This document shows, one piece after another, positions 1-12,406 of a stretch of 64,000 nucleotides of DNA. A program made the position numbers and the translations under genes. Source of the DNA: Paragordius varius (Eukaryota > Nematomorpha); NCBI GenBank assembly GCA_964247055.1, contig OZ176052.1:12090001-12154000 (forward strand), read 5' to 3'. The notes below the pieces were generated by a model. The model saw only the letters and a program-made list of their open reading frames with translations. It did not search any database and was not told the origin of the DNA. Position 1 is the first letter of the stretch; every line of letters starts with the position of its first letter.

Positions 1-196
1 TTGGAGATGAATTGGTGGCGGTTATGTAAGGTGGATGAAATGTACTCATTGTGTTCTGTTGAAAAGGGGATGAAACATTTTCTGGGGATAAATTGAAAGT
101 TTGGAAATTTGAATTTTCATCTAACTTAAATGGTACTAAGCAAGTACTGCATTGATCATAGGGTTTTTGGCAAGTTTTGCAAATTATGAAACTCAT
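1..196 (-). CDS. Proline-rich array gene, copy 0: exon 1, cut by the window edge
   Basis: This is the 5' part of exon 1 of the same unrecognised gene that is complete at 9550-12406, 24888-27792 and 33727-36534. The ATG is at 196 (minus strand), with an in-frame TGA two codons upstream, as in the other copies. The N-terminal cysteine motif CxxC-x6-CxxC is present and the frame stays open to the window start. The rest of the exon and exons 2-3 lie outside the window. It is closest to the copy starting at 27792. Whether the gene is whole cannot be seen. Confidence 0.7.
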   Translation of the reverse strand, partial: MSFIICKTCQKPYDQCSTCLVPFKLDENSNFQTFNLSPENVSSPFQQNTMSTFHPPYITATNSSP

Positions 197-2929
197 TAAT
201 GATCAATTAGATCCTTCTACTATTTATTGTAATTTGAAAATATTAATTGCAAAAATATACATTACTGAATAATTATTAGTATCATTGATTGTTAATACTA
301 AACGTAGACATGATGCAATAGGCATATCAATTAAACGTCATTTGGATAAATATTAATGATAAATATCTATATGTAAGGGGCTTTTTATTGTACACATGGT
401 CAAATGTGATGAGATAGCTATTTGCTATGCTCAGCCATTTATTTCCCAAACATTCAAAGTTGTAGCGTTTTTCGTCTGGAAATATAAAATATTATAAAAT
501 ATTAATAAATATAATACATTATGGATTTGAATATAATTATTACCAGGAAATCAATGTATATTGATTCCGGTAATCACATAAAAGTTGTTGGATTATAATA
601 ATTCCTCTTTATGTTAAGTGCCATAAAAACAATTTTTATTTCATTTTAAGGTTATAAGTATGATTAAATATGGATCAACTTGCACAGCTATGTGTTACCA
701 GGTCTGTATGGTCTAAGCTCTCTCGCATGCCCTAGTGTAATAAAACTAAGGGATGTCCATCATCATCTATAATACCAATATGATTACCATTATGAAATAT
801 AAAAATAAGCTTGCTGCCAATTAGTCGGTGGGTGTCAGAGATATATGGCAATCCAAGAAAGTTGGGCTTAAACTGAAATTAAAAATCTTGAAATGTATGA
901 TTATCCTTGCGTAATATACTGATGCTCGTGGCATACGCACATACATGCTAGGATACAAGTTTTCATAAAAAGATGCCTATGACGCATCACTTGCGATATA
1001 CACACGCCTTTGAAGAGCTCACAACTGTTTACCTCCCATATCCAAAAAATTTTAATCATTTGCATAACACTAACCATTCTTCTAGCTGGCCTGAAGATAA
1101 TGGCACACCAACTCCGGCCTAATTCTAGGACCCCACTGCGAGAGGCCTTAAATGAAAGTTGGGTAATGCACCCTGGAAAAAACGCTTACGATATGGGAGA
1201 ATTGTATTGTTAGTGTAGCGCATGGGAGTAAGCAATGACAGTTAACTCAGTCGGTGGATATCGGAAATGGTAGAGCGGTAAAATCAAGAATGTACTTGTT
1301 GAAAAAAAGATCAAAATATATAAAGACAGGAGACGAAAGGACGCGAGACCAGAAGAAGGAGGGCTAGCCAGGAATGACATCCCCTATACCACGAATATCG
1401 ATCTAATGCAGACGACCACAACTAGTGGCATGTCATATCAGATTTGACTATAACATTGGATAAATGATACATTGATACACTAATCGTAGAATAAACAACT
1501 ACTTGTCGCCATTAAGAGGTAATGGTATAGAATTTAGGGTATATACTTAATGTGCTGTAGGATATCAAGTTAGGATATAAAAATAAATATAACCCAATAA
1601 TTTATTCTTTCCCACAAAATTGCAATAACAATTCATGCATACCTTATATTTTTAACGTATCATCATATCCCTCAAGGTAAACCCAACGAGACGATAAAGT
1701 GAAAAATGAAGGCTTAAAAAATATTAAGTTTTTTATAAAAAATCTATACATTTCGTGCAATATCTTTATTATTTTAACTAATGCACCAAATGTAAATAAT
1801 ACCAGTTTAACTAATATAAGAAGACAAAATAGTACTCAACCGATTAATTTGACACCGCCATTTGACTCATCAGACATCAGACGACACAGACAAAGAAGTT
1901 GATCCTGTCAAAAGCGAGCTCTCATGTGCCTAAAAAACGAATACGGGATGCACTGCTTTTCTTATACATCAGAAGAAAAAGAATGTTAAAAGTCATTGTT
2001 TGCTCATAAAAAAATATGGTGTACATGCTCCATCGATTCAATTGTGTGGTTTAAATATTTAAATGATTTATATGAAAGAGAGTGGGCACTCTGGCAGACC
2101 ACACGGCCGAGACGAAGTGCAAGACTAATTGGATGATGATTCAACTCAAACTCATTTTATGAGTGTATAACAACCAGTCGATGTATACAAAATGAGAAGG
2201 ACTCAGTAAATACTGATTAGACAATTCGCATGGCAATTATAAAATCACCAATCTACTTGAGAAATCCTGCTTCTATGCCACAAAAGCATATCATTCTGCA
2301 TGGATTATAAGATGGTGAGCAGGGTTTGTAAATTGAGAGAGAAATGGCTTCTATGTTGACAACTGGTCCATCAACATCAAAATAAAACACTTCGGTAAAA
2401 CCATGAATGTGTCTGGTGGACCAAAGCGCTGTTGTGCATTATGAGCTTAAGAAGCCCGAAACCATTAATACAAAATTCAATCTGCAGAAAATGATTAATT
2501 AAATTAATGCATTAAGGAAAACGACCAAAATGGGCTCGAAGACAGGACGATAAATTTTGCCACATAACAATGCGTCCCACACGGCAAAACCAATAAAAGA
2601 CACCTTATAATCGCTTCGAGAAAATACTTTTGCATCCGCTAAACTCTCCTGACCTGGCTATCACTATTCCCTACTCGCATCATGGTATATGCTTGCAGAG
2701 AGCAGCTTAATAATTTGGAAAACGTTTGAAAATGGCTTGACAGATGGTTTACCAAAAAACATTTAGTTTCCAATCATGGCATTCATAACTTAAGAGTTGG
2801 AGGAATTTTTATAAGGAGAATATCTCGAATAAAATAAATAATTGATTTCCTCAATTACGTTTTTTAGCAAAAAGCCGTATTACCTTAGACTACACATCAA
2901 CGCTTGTGCTAAGGAAAATAATCTAGAGC
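197..2929. repeat. Array unit 1, gene-upstream block
   Basis: This non-coding block of the tandem unit recurs at 12407-15264, 27793-30606 and 36535-49440 (the last interrupted). It starts directly upstream of the ATG of the array gene, so it should hold that gene's promoter, though I recognise no TATA box or initiator with confidence. Its right third is a mariner relic. The middle part (about 830-1700) is almost identical to unit 2. A 67-codon TTG-initiated frame at 1010-1213 is shared with unit 2 but broken in units 3 and 4, so I do not call it a gene. Confidence 0.75.
1915..2835 (+). pseudogene. Dead mariner (irritans-like) transposase, unit 1
   Basis: The plus strand, read across many stops and frame changes, follows mariner transposases in order. 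An N-terminal helix-turn-helix stretch comes first, then a Ser-Gly-Arg-Pro linker near 2090, a core near 2420-2500 resembling the family's 'dQKGVvyYELLKPgeTiN', and an HDNAxxHTA-like stretch near 2560-2600. A SPDLA-S-DYHLF-like stretch follows near 2650-2690, and a C-terminal part reads WLDRWFTKK..HGIHNL at about 2735-2790. Catalytic aspartates are not all preserved. Terminal inverted repeats were not found. The relic occurs at the same place in all four units, so it was inserted before the array expanded. Confidence 0.7.
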
Positions 2930-4544
2930 AGGGCTTCTTAAACTATGGATCGCGACCCCATTTGGAGTCGCGAGTGATAAGAATAGAGTTAAACAAAAAA
3001 TGTTTTTAACTTGTAAAATTTTTATAAAGGAAAATAACAATCATCGTAGATAAATATATCAAAAATTTTCTGGTTCTGAAAGACTATTTATACCAGCGTT
3101 TCTATTCCAATCATTACAATCTATATATTTATAAAAATGGAAAATGTTGGCTTTGAGATCTGCTTCCGGAAAACCGGTAAACCCATTTAAATCCAAATGT
3201 CAAAAAATATAATCATCAATGAATGCCTAGACAATAGCTTTCCCCTTTTTTGATATAGGCTCCGAGTTCGGACCCACACCCTGTGAAAAACGGTTTTTTG
3301 AAAACAGAACAATCGTCTCTTTGAGACATATATACGGAAAACGTTTTGGACCATTCGATTTCAAATATGAAAATTATTACTTTTTTTCGATTGCGCCGAA
3401 CCTAGTCGGCTTACTTTTTTAATTTAGGCCTTCTTTTTACCCGTTCCCCCCGTAAAATGCCATTTTTTAAAAAAAGTAAATTTTTCGCCCAGGATATGAG
3501 ACCGTTGAAATTCACTGAGGATTCGAGTTATTCTCTGTTAAAAGCAAAAATTATAATCTTGCGTTTTTTAATATTGGCTGCTGGGTAAACGGATAGCCGC
3601 TAAAACTGCGCCACTATAAAGAAATTGAGTTTTTTGAAGCTTATTTACAGAAAGTTCATGAAGCCATATGAGCTCATTAAAAGCTTGAAATATTACCCTT
3701 AACTAGGTAAAAATTAAGGTTTTTTTATTACCGTTAATTTGGGGCCTTTATGCCCTAAAACGCCATCACATAACAATTATTTAGTGTTGAGGTATTTTTT
3801 CGAATAACCCATGAAACGATGGTATCAAAGATGATTCCAAATATTTCCTATAAAGGCAAAGAATTTAACTCAGCGCTTTTTCAATAGAGGTCTATGGGTA
3901 GGGGTCTACCGGTTTAAAACTGAGACGCCATATAAGATAGGTGTAATTTCGGAGCTAATTTTCGAAAAACTTAAGAAGCCATACGAGTTGATTTAACACA
4001 TTTCCTGGGAATTTGTATAATATCTTCTTTTCTTCAAACAGGGGCCACAAATGATTTACTTTTTATATCCCTTGATCCCAGTTGTATAAACACAATTTCA
4101 AAATTAAAACTTTTAACCATGATTTCTTAAACCAAAAATCTTAAAATAAATCCAATGATAGTTGAATATTAACTTTAATAAGGGACGGATTAAATATGGT
4201 CAATTTTGACTACACAATATTTTAGCCTATGCAAACCCCGTAAAAGAATAATTAAAGACGTTCTTTTTATTAAATATGTTTATTATTATTTTTTATCTCA
4301 ATTAACTCTATTTTTGCAAATTATTTAGAATAACTATCGGTGAGACTATGCCACACCGAAGCGTGACAGGAGCTATTATCTTTTATAAATTCACGAATCA
4401 AAAAATGTCATAGAAATTTATAAAAAATGTAGATTTATTTTTGTCAATCTCTCAAAACCGAAATTTCTTTCATATTTGTTGGGGTCGTTGAGAAACTCGC
4501 AATCATAAATGGGGTGGGTAACTACAAAAGTTTAAGAAGCCCTG
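2930..4544. mobile_element. Non-autonomous hAT-like element, copy A (unit 1)
   Basis: The ends are inverted repeats beginning CAGGGCTTCTTAAAC and ending in the complement, TTTAAGAAGCCCTG. The flanks are ATCTAGAG (2922-2929) and ATCTAAGA (4545-4552), a slightly decayed 8-bp target duplication as expected for hAT. The uninterrupted site is visible in unit 2 (about 15262) and unit 4 (about 48820). No transposase reading frame is present in its 1.6 kb. A second copy (30607-32209) lies at the equivalent site in unit 3, and a third (21326-22958) lies inside another transposon. Confidence 0.8.
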
Positions 4545-6039
4545 ATCTAAGAATTAATTTTTTTAAATCTCTAAAATAATTTTAAATTTTAAACATTTTT
4601 TAAACAAACGGGTTTAATGAAAATTTCACATAATATATAACATTTTCATGTTAAATATACATAATTGCAAAATTTAACAATAAGAAATTTAAAAAATATA
4701 CCACACAGTCTAAAAAACATTTTCAATGAATGAAAATGTTTTCTTAATTGAAACAATTACCCAGTCAATCTATACGATTATCCAGTATTTCGAAACATTT
4801 TCCCATTCAGTAAAAACATTTTTGCAATCAATAAGGGTTTGGTTTTGATAATAAATATTAAAACAAGTTTTAACCATAACCTTGTGCATATAGTTGGGTT
4901 TATCGGTATAACCACGTTAATATTTTCTGGACAAAAAAGCTAAATTTATTCAAGAAGTAATCAATAGAAGCGTTTGTAACACAATAGATCAGATCATATT
5001 TAATCATATTGAACAATAATCGCATTCCTCCAAAGTCGTCTTCCTTGGCAAATATATTTCGACCTTACATGCTGTTGGCTTTTGATGTAAAATATTGGGA
5101 CTTAATATTAATAATGACATACGAGGAAAGAATGGCTAAATACGCGAGCAAAAAAATGAGCCTTCTAGTCGTTAAAGATGAAAAAGCCTGCACGATTTTT
5201 AAAAATCGTCCAAAGACGCGATATATTGGGAATCTTTTTATGACACCTTTGGGCCTAAATTCAGGGGCTAATTTAAAAAGCTTGGATATCAACGCAATAA
5301 TGAGAAAAATTCATTTATATATAAATAGGCGTCCACGTTTTCCAGAAAATTGATTCAATGCCTCTCACTGGGATCTATTCAATATTATTCTTTCAAAGCA
5401 TTTTATACTGTGATAAAATTACTAAAATACAGGTTATTCGATTTCTTAGGGTTTTGAACATCTTTTTACCTACGATCCCCAATCAATATACGTTAAAAAA
5501 ATATTTTAGTTTCGACAGATAATATCGATGGTTAAAACCTAAAATTAAAGACGCTTTTATCAGTTACCCCAGTTAGAGCAAAATCGAATAGTACTAATAA
5601 TGATTATTATTGAAATCGCATTAATGAGTTTTAGATAAATCAGGTTTTATTCTGCTAACCATTTTCTTTTTAAATCCTTCTCTTGTTTAGAAAAAAATTG
5701 TTTTATCAAATTTTTATCTGCACAATCAAAAAATGATTTTGAATAACTCAAATAGTCGGGTTAAAAATTACTTAGTTTGCAAATATAAAGAAAAAACCTA
5801 CAATTGCGCATATCAAATAGCTTTTATGGTCAAATAAAATTAATAAAAAGATATATTTTGACGCATAATATAACACATTTCAACGGTTAAGTCAAACTAT
5901 AACTCATTTTCATAAGTTGAAAACCATTATAATATAATCATGGCTACATTGATCAAATAAAAAAAGCAATAAGCATTTCTAAAAACTCTTAACCATGGCT
6001 AAAACGCTTATTAAAAAACGCTCTCCACAAAACTTCTTA
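4545..6039. repeat. Array unit 1, middle block with a decayed coding fragment
   Basis: This AT-rich stretch is shared with unit 2 (15265-15646 and 17256-18400), unit 3 (32218-32545) and unit 4 (48820-49180). At 5009-5353 it has a 114-codon frame. Unit 2 holds a diverged copy of it at 17345-17985 in which the frame is broken. I do not recognise the encoded sequence. It lies about 1 kb upstream of the dead USP gene in both units and might be part of that same former gene, or of a neighbour. Apart from that frame I see nothing coding. Confidence 0.45.
5009..5600 (+). pseudogene. Unrecognised decayed coding fragment, unit 1
   Basis: The open part (5009-5353) encodes a mixed-composition peptide including RPYMLLAFDVKYWDLI and KTRYIGNLFMTPLGLNS. 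Similarity to unit 2 continues beyond its stop to about 5600, reading (S)LGSIQYYSFK and (F)ISYP in changed frames. Coding-like similarity between the two copies in spite of frame changes suggests a dead host gene. I cannot name the family. It is not the shadow of a known transposon that I recognise. Confidence 0.3.
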
Positions 6040-7700
6040 CTTTTTGATAAATGTTTTAAAATTATAGGTTCTCCGAAAAGACACCCAACAACACCAACAA
6101 AAGAAGTCACCAATTTTTTCATTCAAATTTAACTTTTTTCTATCTTTAGGTTGCAAAAATAATAAGATAGTCAAACCCCGTATACTAATTTATCAAAACA
6201 CCCGTTAACCAGGGATGATAATCCATGTGGAATACAATCAAAACTAAAGAATGATGAGAAAGTTACATTCAAAAGTGAAGTTGAAAATATTTTTAATAGC
6301 ATTAACTGTATTTGGTTTAATCTAATATAATTTTCTAATACTTACAGAGATAGCGGAAATAATAACGATATCATTCAAAAGGAATAGGATATACGAGAAA
6401 AAAGTTTCAAAAATTCAAAAATTAAAACGACTCTGCAAATTGTTGCAGGAAAAGAATAATAATTTAGAGAAATAAATCAGCTCGAATTCACGCTGTTCAT
6501 TAGCACATTATAAAAATATAAATGCATTCAAAAACGAGCCTCAAAATACCAAATTAGACGTTAAAAAGACGAAGTCCTGCCTTTGTTTCACAGTTATGAA
6601 AATGACACCCCTCAAGCCTATTACATAAATGAAAATGTATTGGAAAACGAGTACGAAAGTACGAAATTAGATTTGGACGTTGAAAAAGACGAGGCCTTCC
6701 CTTTGAATATTGTTAATAAAAATGAGACAAATATATATTTTAATTTGGAAACATCAGATAACGCATATCAAGTTAAGGAAAATGAATCATCCCAAACAAA
6801 TTGTAAAAAATATCTTGGTGGCTATAAAGAATTCGGAGATCAACCAGTAGTATAGCTATAAAAGAGAAAAAAGCAATACATGTTATGCCAACAGTATAAT
6901 ACAAGCCCTTTACTTTATCCCTGATTTCCAAGATGTTAACCAATCAGAAAACCAATTAGAAACAATTCTAAAAAACATATTCAATTTGAACGAGCATCAT
7001 GACGTCGATGTTCCCGATTTGTTGAAGTCATTAATCTGTAAATTTGTTTTATTATATATAGATTGGAACCATAAAATAAATAAAAGCGCCATGGAGAATT
7101 GTAACTCAATTTGATAAACTCCCTTTCTGAAAAGAATGTTTCCGTTAGAAAATTATTTCCACCTTTAAATTAACAAGTAAAAGATTATTAATTAGTAGTG
7201 ATGCTGTTATTGCGATAACGTGTCATACAAATTGGGGGTATTGGGTTAAGTCTACCGATTGGCAACTATCTATCAGTTTCCGATTGCATAACTTCCTATT
7301 GTGAACCCGAACTATTGGAAGATTTTAGCTGCTCAAAGTAATATATTTTATCTAAATAAAGTTGCTCCAATGTGGGAACTGTCACCAGACAAACGGAATT
7401 GTATGAAGTGTCCACGATACTCATTATTCATTTAAGGTTTGACATCAAGGGAAAAAGAGTCAATAAATCCGTTAAAAATAATTTATTTAATATCCCAGCC
7501 CTGGGCTCTGGATTTTCTGCCAATTTAATTGGAATTTCGTCACACGATGGAAGATTGTCCAATATAGGCCATTTTGTCGTGTATTGCTTACGTGATAAAT
7601 GGTTGACGATATAAAGTTAAAAAATAGAACAAGTAAAGAAGTGTGTAAAGTTAAATCCTATGTGCTCTTCTATAAATATTTAGAATTTCGTGACCAATGT
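6040..7700 (+). pseudogene. Dead ubiquitin-specific protease (C19) copy, unit 1
   Basis: This is the more decayed of two USP copies. An acidic, Asn/Glu-rich leader is open at 6583-6855. The catalytic Cys box survives only as NTCYANS (about 6870-6895), because about 25 bp present in unit 2 are missing just before it. Further on are a SLPIG/SDC-like core (about 7240-7320), a CxxC made across a tiny intron (CSNC, about 7335-7365), and the pre-His strand at 7372-7614 reading TILIIHLRFDIKGKRVN, then GHFVVYCLRDKW around the catalytic His. Tiny introns seen in unit 2 are also recognisable here. It shares at least one frame lesion with unit 2, after the second conserved block, so it was probably dead before duplication. 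Confidence 0.6.
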
Positions 7701-9549
7701 GCAGAAAGGAGTAGGAGTAAAGTTGGGCTTCTTTGATACGACTTCCCTCTTGTTAAATCATGCAACACAAAACATTAAAGGTTAATTGCTATTGTTATAT
7801 CATATAGGTATAACAAGGTTTATTTTCCGATGGGTTAACGGGAGCAATGATATCAGTGCAAATTGAGCCAATTCAATGCCATACTTTTCAAAGCCAGCCT
7901 GGGAAATTTCCGAAAGCACGAAGAAAAACAAAATATATACTATGTTTATATAAATATATATATATATATATGTATCAGACTCTGTTGTTTGTTATGCAAT
8001 AAATGGTAGTTTTTGTGATTTTTATATGAATTTAAACTCTGCATTGTTTTTATGATCAATGGTTAATTATTTCCACAAAAAAAGTCTTCGACATCATTTT
8101 CCTAAAATATGATGACATCTTTACTGTATTGATAGTGACTTTTTTGAATAATTTTAAAAATATCTGGCCAGAATTTTCTAGAAGATAAAGTGTATTGATT
8201 TCTGACACAATTTATAAGCTATGTAATATTTATATATGCTTTAACTATCAATCCAACTAATGTTTTAAACCAAAAAATTATAAAATTTCCATAAAAAATT
8301 AATTTAAATTCGCTATCATATAAGATAAGGTCAGATCTTGCACAATTTATTTCTAGGTCTCTAATTCTTATCCATTTTATTTCGACTCTAGAAGTTGTAA
8401 TGGCTCTTATATGTTTTTAAATTTTATTGATTCATATATATGGATAAATCGCTTATTTTGCACAGTGCTTGATTGTTTTGTTTTTCGAAATCACTAGGAT
8501 ATGCTTAATGCTAATGTTATAAGGATGCAAATAAGCATATTTAAATATAAATTATTTTATATATTTAAATATTTAATTTATATTTTGTAAAAAATATATT
8601 TAAAAATAATAAAATTTTACTATACTTCCAAAAAAATTACTAGCAATTTTTCTAAAAACAGATGCTTTTTTTAATGACCATGCTCAAAAAATTAATAGTC
8701 ACTGACCTGGTCATGACTTGTTAAGCACAACCCTATACATAACAATTAATTGACGAGTTTTCTCGGTTGTATTTAATTTTCGACCAGATATGCTAGTAGA
8801 ATGCGATTTTTTAATTTTGCATTTATTCTTGATATTTCTGAAGCATATGGCTTTTAAATTATCATCTTTTTCGCATAGTGTTATAAATACGAACAGTAAT
8901 ATTAGATGGTAAATTTTCTTGATTGTATGATGCGTGTGAATCAAAATTTTCCTAAAATAAAACTCAAATGAGTTGGGTTTTGTTCACCTATAAGCTCCCA
9001 AAGCGCTGTTGTAATTGACACTTATCCGGTTTTTTTTTGAAAATTTTTTAAAATTATATGTGTTGGATAAAAACATTCCTGATTTGTATTATTTTAATAT
9101 ATTAATTTAATTTAAACATAATATGATTTTTTATGCATATCTGGTATTTCATATTTATACATCTCAACTTTTATACCACGCAATCAAGTTTAAAACAATA
9201 CCTTCTTAAGGAATGTTTAGAATTATCTTTGGGTGAAATTTGATGGTTAATCTGAAATAATATTATTTGTTGTTGTTTAAATTGAAAATTAAAATTAATG
9301 TTAAGTCAAATTTATTTATAGCGCAATTCAATAGCTTAACACATCTTCAAAGTTAGAATTGTTGGTCAATATATTTTATACAATCATTCATATTAATATT
9401 ATTATTTCGTTATTTTTATTTTGCATTTATTAATTTGCGCATAGCATATAAACATTATATTAGTTTTTATATATTTTTTAATATTTAGTTTAATAGGTAT
9501 TGGGTTTTACGATAATTATTTTTTTAATATTTCCCATGCCCATGCCTAT
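7701..9549. other. Gene-free flank between the USP relic and the array gene, unit 1
   Basis: The stretch is AT-rich and has no supported gene. It contains a short TA microsatellite at about 7950-7972; the matching position in unit 2 received a foldback element. Close to the array gene it carries a minus-strand AATAAA (9431-9426), about 120 nt after the stop codon. That motif is conserved in all three complete copies and is a plausible poly(A) signal. Confidence 0.5.
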
Positions 9550-12406
9550 TCATTTGGCAGGGGCAAAGCCATTGTTCCTATTTTTTGGAACTGAGGTTGG
9601 TTCTGCACTGCAACAATTCCAACAATTTGTCTCGTTATTTATTTGAGTTGCTGCATTCGGGGTGGGTGAACGGTGACTTGGTGGTACTTGAGCAAATCTT
9701 GGGTTATTGATGTTTGAGGGCGGTGGTGCAAAGTTTGGCGGTAACGGCATTGGTGGTTTAAGGGGTCTTGGCGGTGGTGGCTTTTGAAATTCAGTAGATG
9801 GAGAAAAAGCGGGAACTACAAATGGGTTATTAATGTATGCGGGCGGACCTTGTGCATAATTTGGCGGTAGCGGCATTGGTGGTTTCAACGGTCTTGAAGG
9901 CGGTGGCGGATTTTGAAGACCAGTAGATGGGGAAAAAGCGGGAGCTCTAAATCTCGGCTGAAACAACGGCGGTCTAAACATTAAACCTTGACGGGGTGGA
10001 AGGAAAGGCGGTGTTGTATTAATTGGTGTGGCGGAAGTAGACGGTTTACTTATTAATGAACCTTGACGAGGGGGAAGTGGTGGCGGTGGGGTATGTGTTA
10101 ATGTAGATGAATCTGTAAAATCACTCTCACTTTCAACCGTTAGAAGCTTGTTCATTCCCTTCTTACAATTTTGATAGGGGGTGGAAGAAGATTCACTACT
10201 AGTTGCAAAGAATATAGGTTTATCTTCTTTTGAGGAAATGTTTTTCTCCCTTTGCTTTTTACTTCCATTCTTGGGTTTATCGGCATCAGCGGTCTTAGAT
10301 GGCCTTCGTTCTTTAAAGGAACAAAAATGATTTTTAAACGATTATTATCAACAAATGTCCATAAATATAAAACTTTTCATTCTTATCATTATTTTCAAAA
10401 TATAAGAGGCATATAATTGTTTACCTTAAACCCATATAACTACCTTAAAATTTTAAGGAACAACAATAATATGTTTTATAAATTATCATTTCTCAGCTCA
10501 AATAGTTTAAGTTTCACTAAGAATTATCTATCATTCATTTGGTTTTTCCTAAGAAAAAAACAATTTCTAAAAAATAATATATTTGTATATATTATGTAAC
10601 TTTTATTTTTGGGTTTTGAAGTGAGATCAGAGAGGGAATCCACATTTAGTCCTGTATGTTTTTTCAACAATCTCTTGGCGATTTGTTTTTCAATATTGCG
10701 TTCTCTACACCGTTCATTATTAAATGTCTCATATATAGATTGCAAGTTTTGCGAAACTTGTTGAGAATATTCCGCTAGCTGTTGGCAAATTTGGGCTTCT
10801 TGGCGTAAAACCTCCTCAAAATTAAGCGACGTCAATTTACCTTTTCTATTTTGTGTAAATATGGCGGTTCCTTGTAATATACATGGGCCAGGTTTTGTCT
10901 GTTGCCAAGGCTCAAATTTACTGGGTCTGTAGATTGTCCAACTGTCATTCGGCTTATATTTAATTGGCGGTTTCTCCTCCTTTTGTCCCTCTATGTATTC
11001 TTCATCTTCATTTCTGCATTCGTACGGATATTTGTTGGGTGAATTAATTGTTGATTCATTACTGCCATCTTGCACATAATTATCAAGCCACATACCGAGT
11101 AATGTCTGTATAGAAAAAAAGGGGAATGTTTGTTGCAACTTACTGATTTCTGGAGTATACGACAATAACCCTGTATCTAAATTGCTTTCATTTCTTATTT
11201 CGTTAAAGGCAGTATTTGAAGTAATTGGCGATGGTATCTGGTAAGTAATATTTTTAGTAGTATTAGCGTAATGCGAATATGTGCATCGTTAAAATAAAAA
11301 ATTTGGGCTTATGTTAGCATATACGTTATATGATTTATAGGGTTTCGGAATCGATAACCAAATCGTTACGGCTAACAAATCATTTTTGCTTCTTGTTTCC
11401 TTTATTAAAACGGTATTATAAGTATATGGATTCTCTCTAACAATTTTTAATCTTGTTAGCATTAGGGTATTTTACGGATATTTTAATTTTTTTAAAGGTT
11501 TGCAACCCTAACCCCATAAATCATACGTTAATGTAAACATAGCCCAAGTTTCTGCAAAACTTTTATATAAATATTTTTGAATAAAAAACATTTATGACGG
11601 TTTCCGTTCTGTAATTTTAGCTGTGCAAGTTTCAACGACTCCTGGATGCGGTTTTAATATTTTATAATGCTTATAGAAACTACTGCAATTAAAGGATTTT
11701 TTTTCGAAGCACGAAATATACAGTTTATTTATTTTACAGCTGTTTGTAGAGTATCTCTATTATAAATGTCAACTGCTAAAACTATCGAGCTTACCAATAA
11801 ATATGCAAATCAATGCACCAATATTTTATTTAAAATCTAAAATTATGGATCAATAAATTAAAAAATTATCATTGAAGTTAGTGAGCCAATATTGTTAGTG
11901 TGGTCTCTTTAAATCGACAAACAATACTACACAAAATTGCTTTTAATAATTTACCATCAAAAACCGACGAAAATTTTTAGACAGAGAAAGTAGTTTTTTA
12001 TATTACCCATCAATATATTATTCAATTATTCGTTTGAAATATAAGTCCCCAATTATTTTTGCAACGAAAAGGATTTACATACCGGAGTGACGTTTGTAAA
12101 TAGGCCAGTTTTAGAATCTAAATAATTCACCATGTGAGCTTTGGTGTCTGGAATCGTTTTAGGTGATCCATTGTTAATTGTATTACTTGTATCTTGATAG
12201 TTGTTGGTTGGAGATGAATTGGTGGCGGTGGAGAGGGGTGGATGAAATGTACTCATTGTATTTGGTTGAAAAGGGGATGAAACATTTTCTGGGGATAAAT
12301 TGAAAGTTTGGAAATTTGAATTTTTTTCATCCAACATAAATGGTACTAGGCAAGTACTACAATGATCATAGGGTTTTTGGCAAGTTTTGCAGATTATAAA
12401 ACTCAT
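9550..12406 (-). CDS. Unrecognised proline-rich Cys-motif protein, array copy 1 (573 aa, 3 exons)
   Basis: Exons are 12406-12083, 11237-10601 and 10310-9550. Intron 1 (844 nt) has donor GTATGT and an acceptor ending TTACCAG. Intron 2 (290 nt) runs from a weak GTTACA donor to TTTAAAG. Phases fit exactly, and an in-frame TGA two codons upstream fixes the start. The N-terminus has CxxC-x6-CxxC (C6, C9, C16, C19), which suggests zinc binding. Residues 139-161 (LQQTFPF..IQTLLGMWLDN) faintly resemble a CUE domain; residues 246-302 look like a coiled coil. A basic KKRRPSK-type nuclear signal lies near 320. Residues 391-545 are proline-rich, with SH3-ligand-like PPPLPPRQG and two repeats carrying RPLKPPMPLPPN. 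A CWNCC motif lies near the C-terminus. The function is unknown; it could be a nuclear adaptor or scaffold. Exon boundaries are inferred, not seen in transcripts. Confidence 0.75.

Noticed and set aside
1010-1213. 67-codon TTG-initiated frame with a hydrophobic segment, nearly unchanged at 13315-13518
   Set aside because: The corresponding frames in units 3 and 4 are broken, and units 1 and 2 are nearly identical here even outside the frame, so conservation reflects recent copying rather than coding.
1230-1300. Possible tRNA-derived SINE promoter (A-box-like TGGTAGAGCGG)
   Set aside because: No B box or terminator at suitable spacing, and no tRNA-like fold or poly-A tail.
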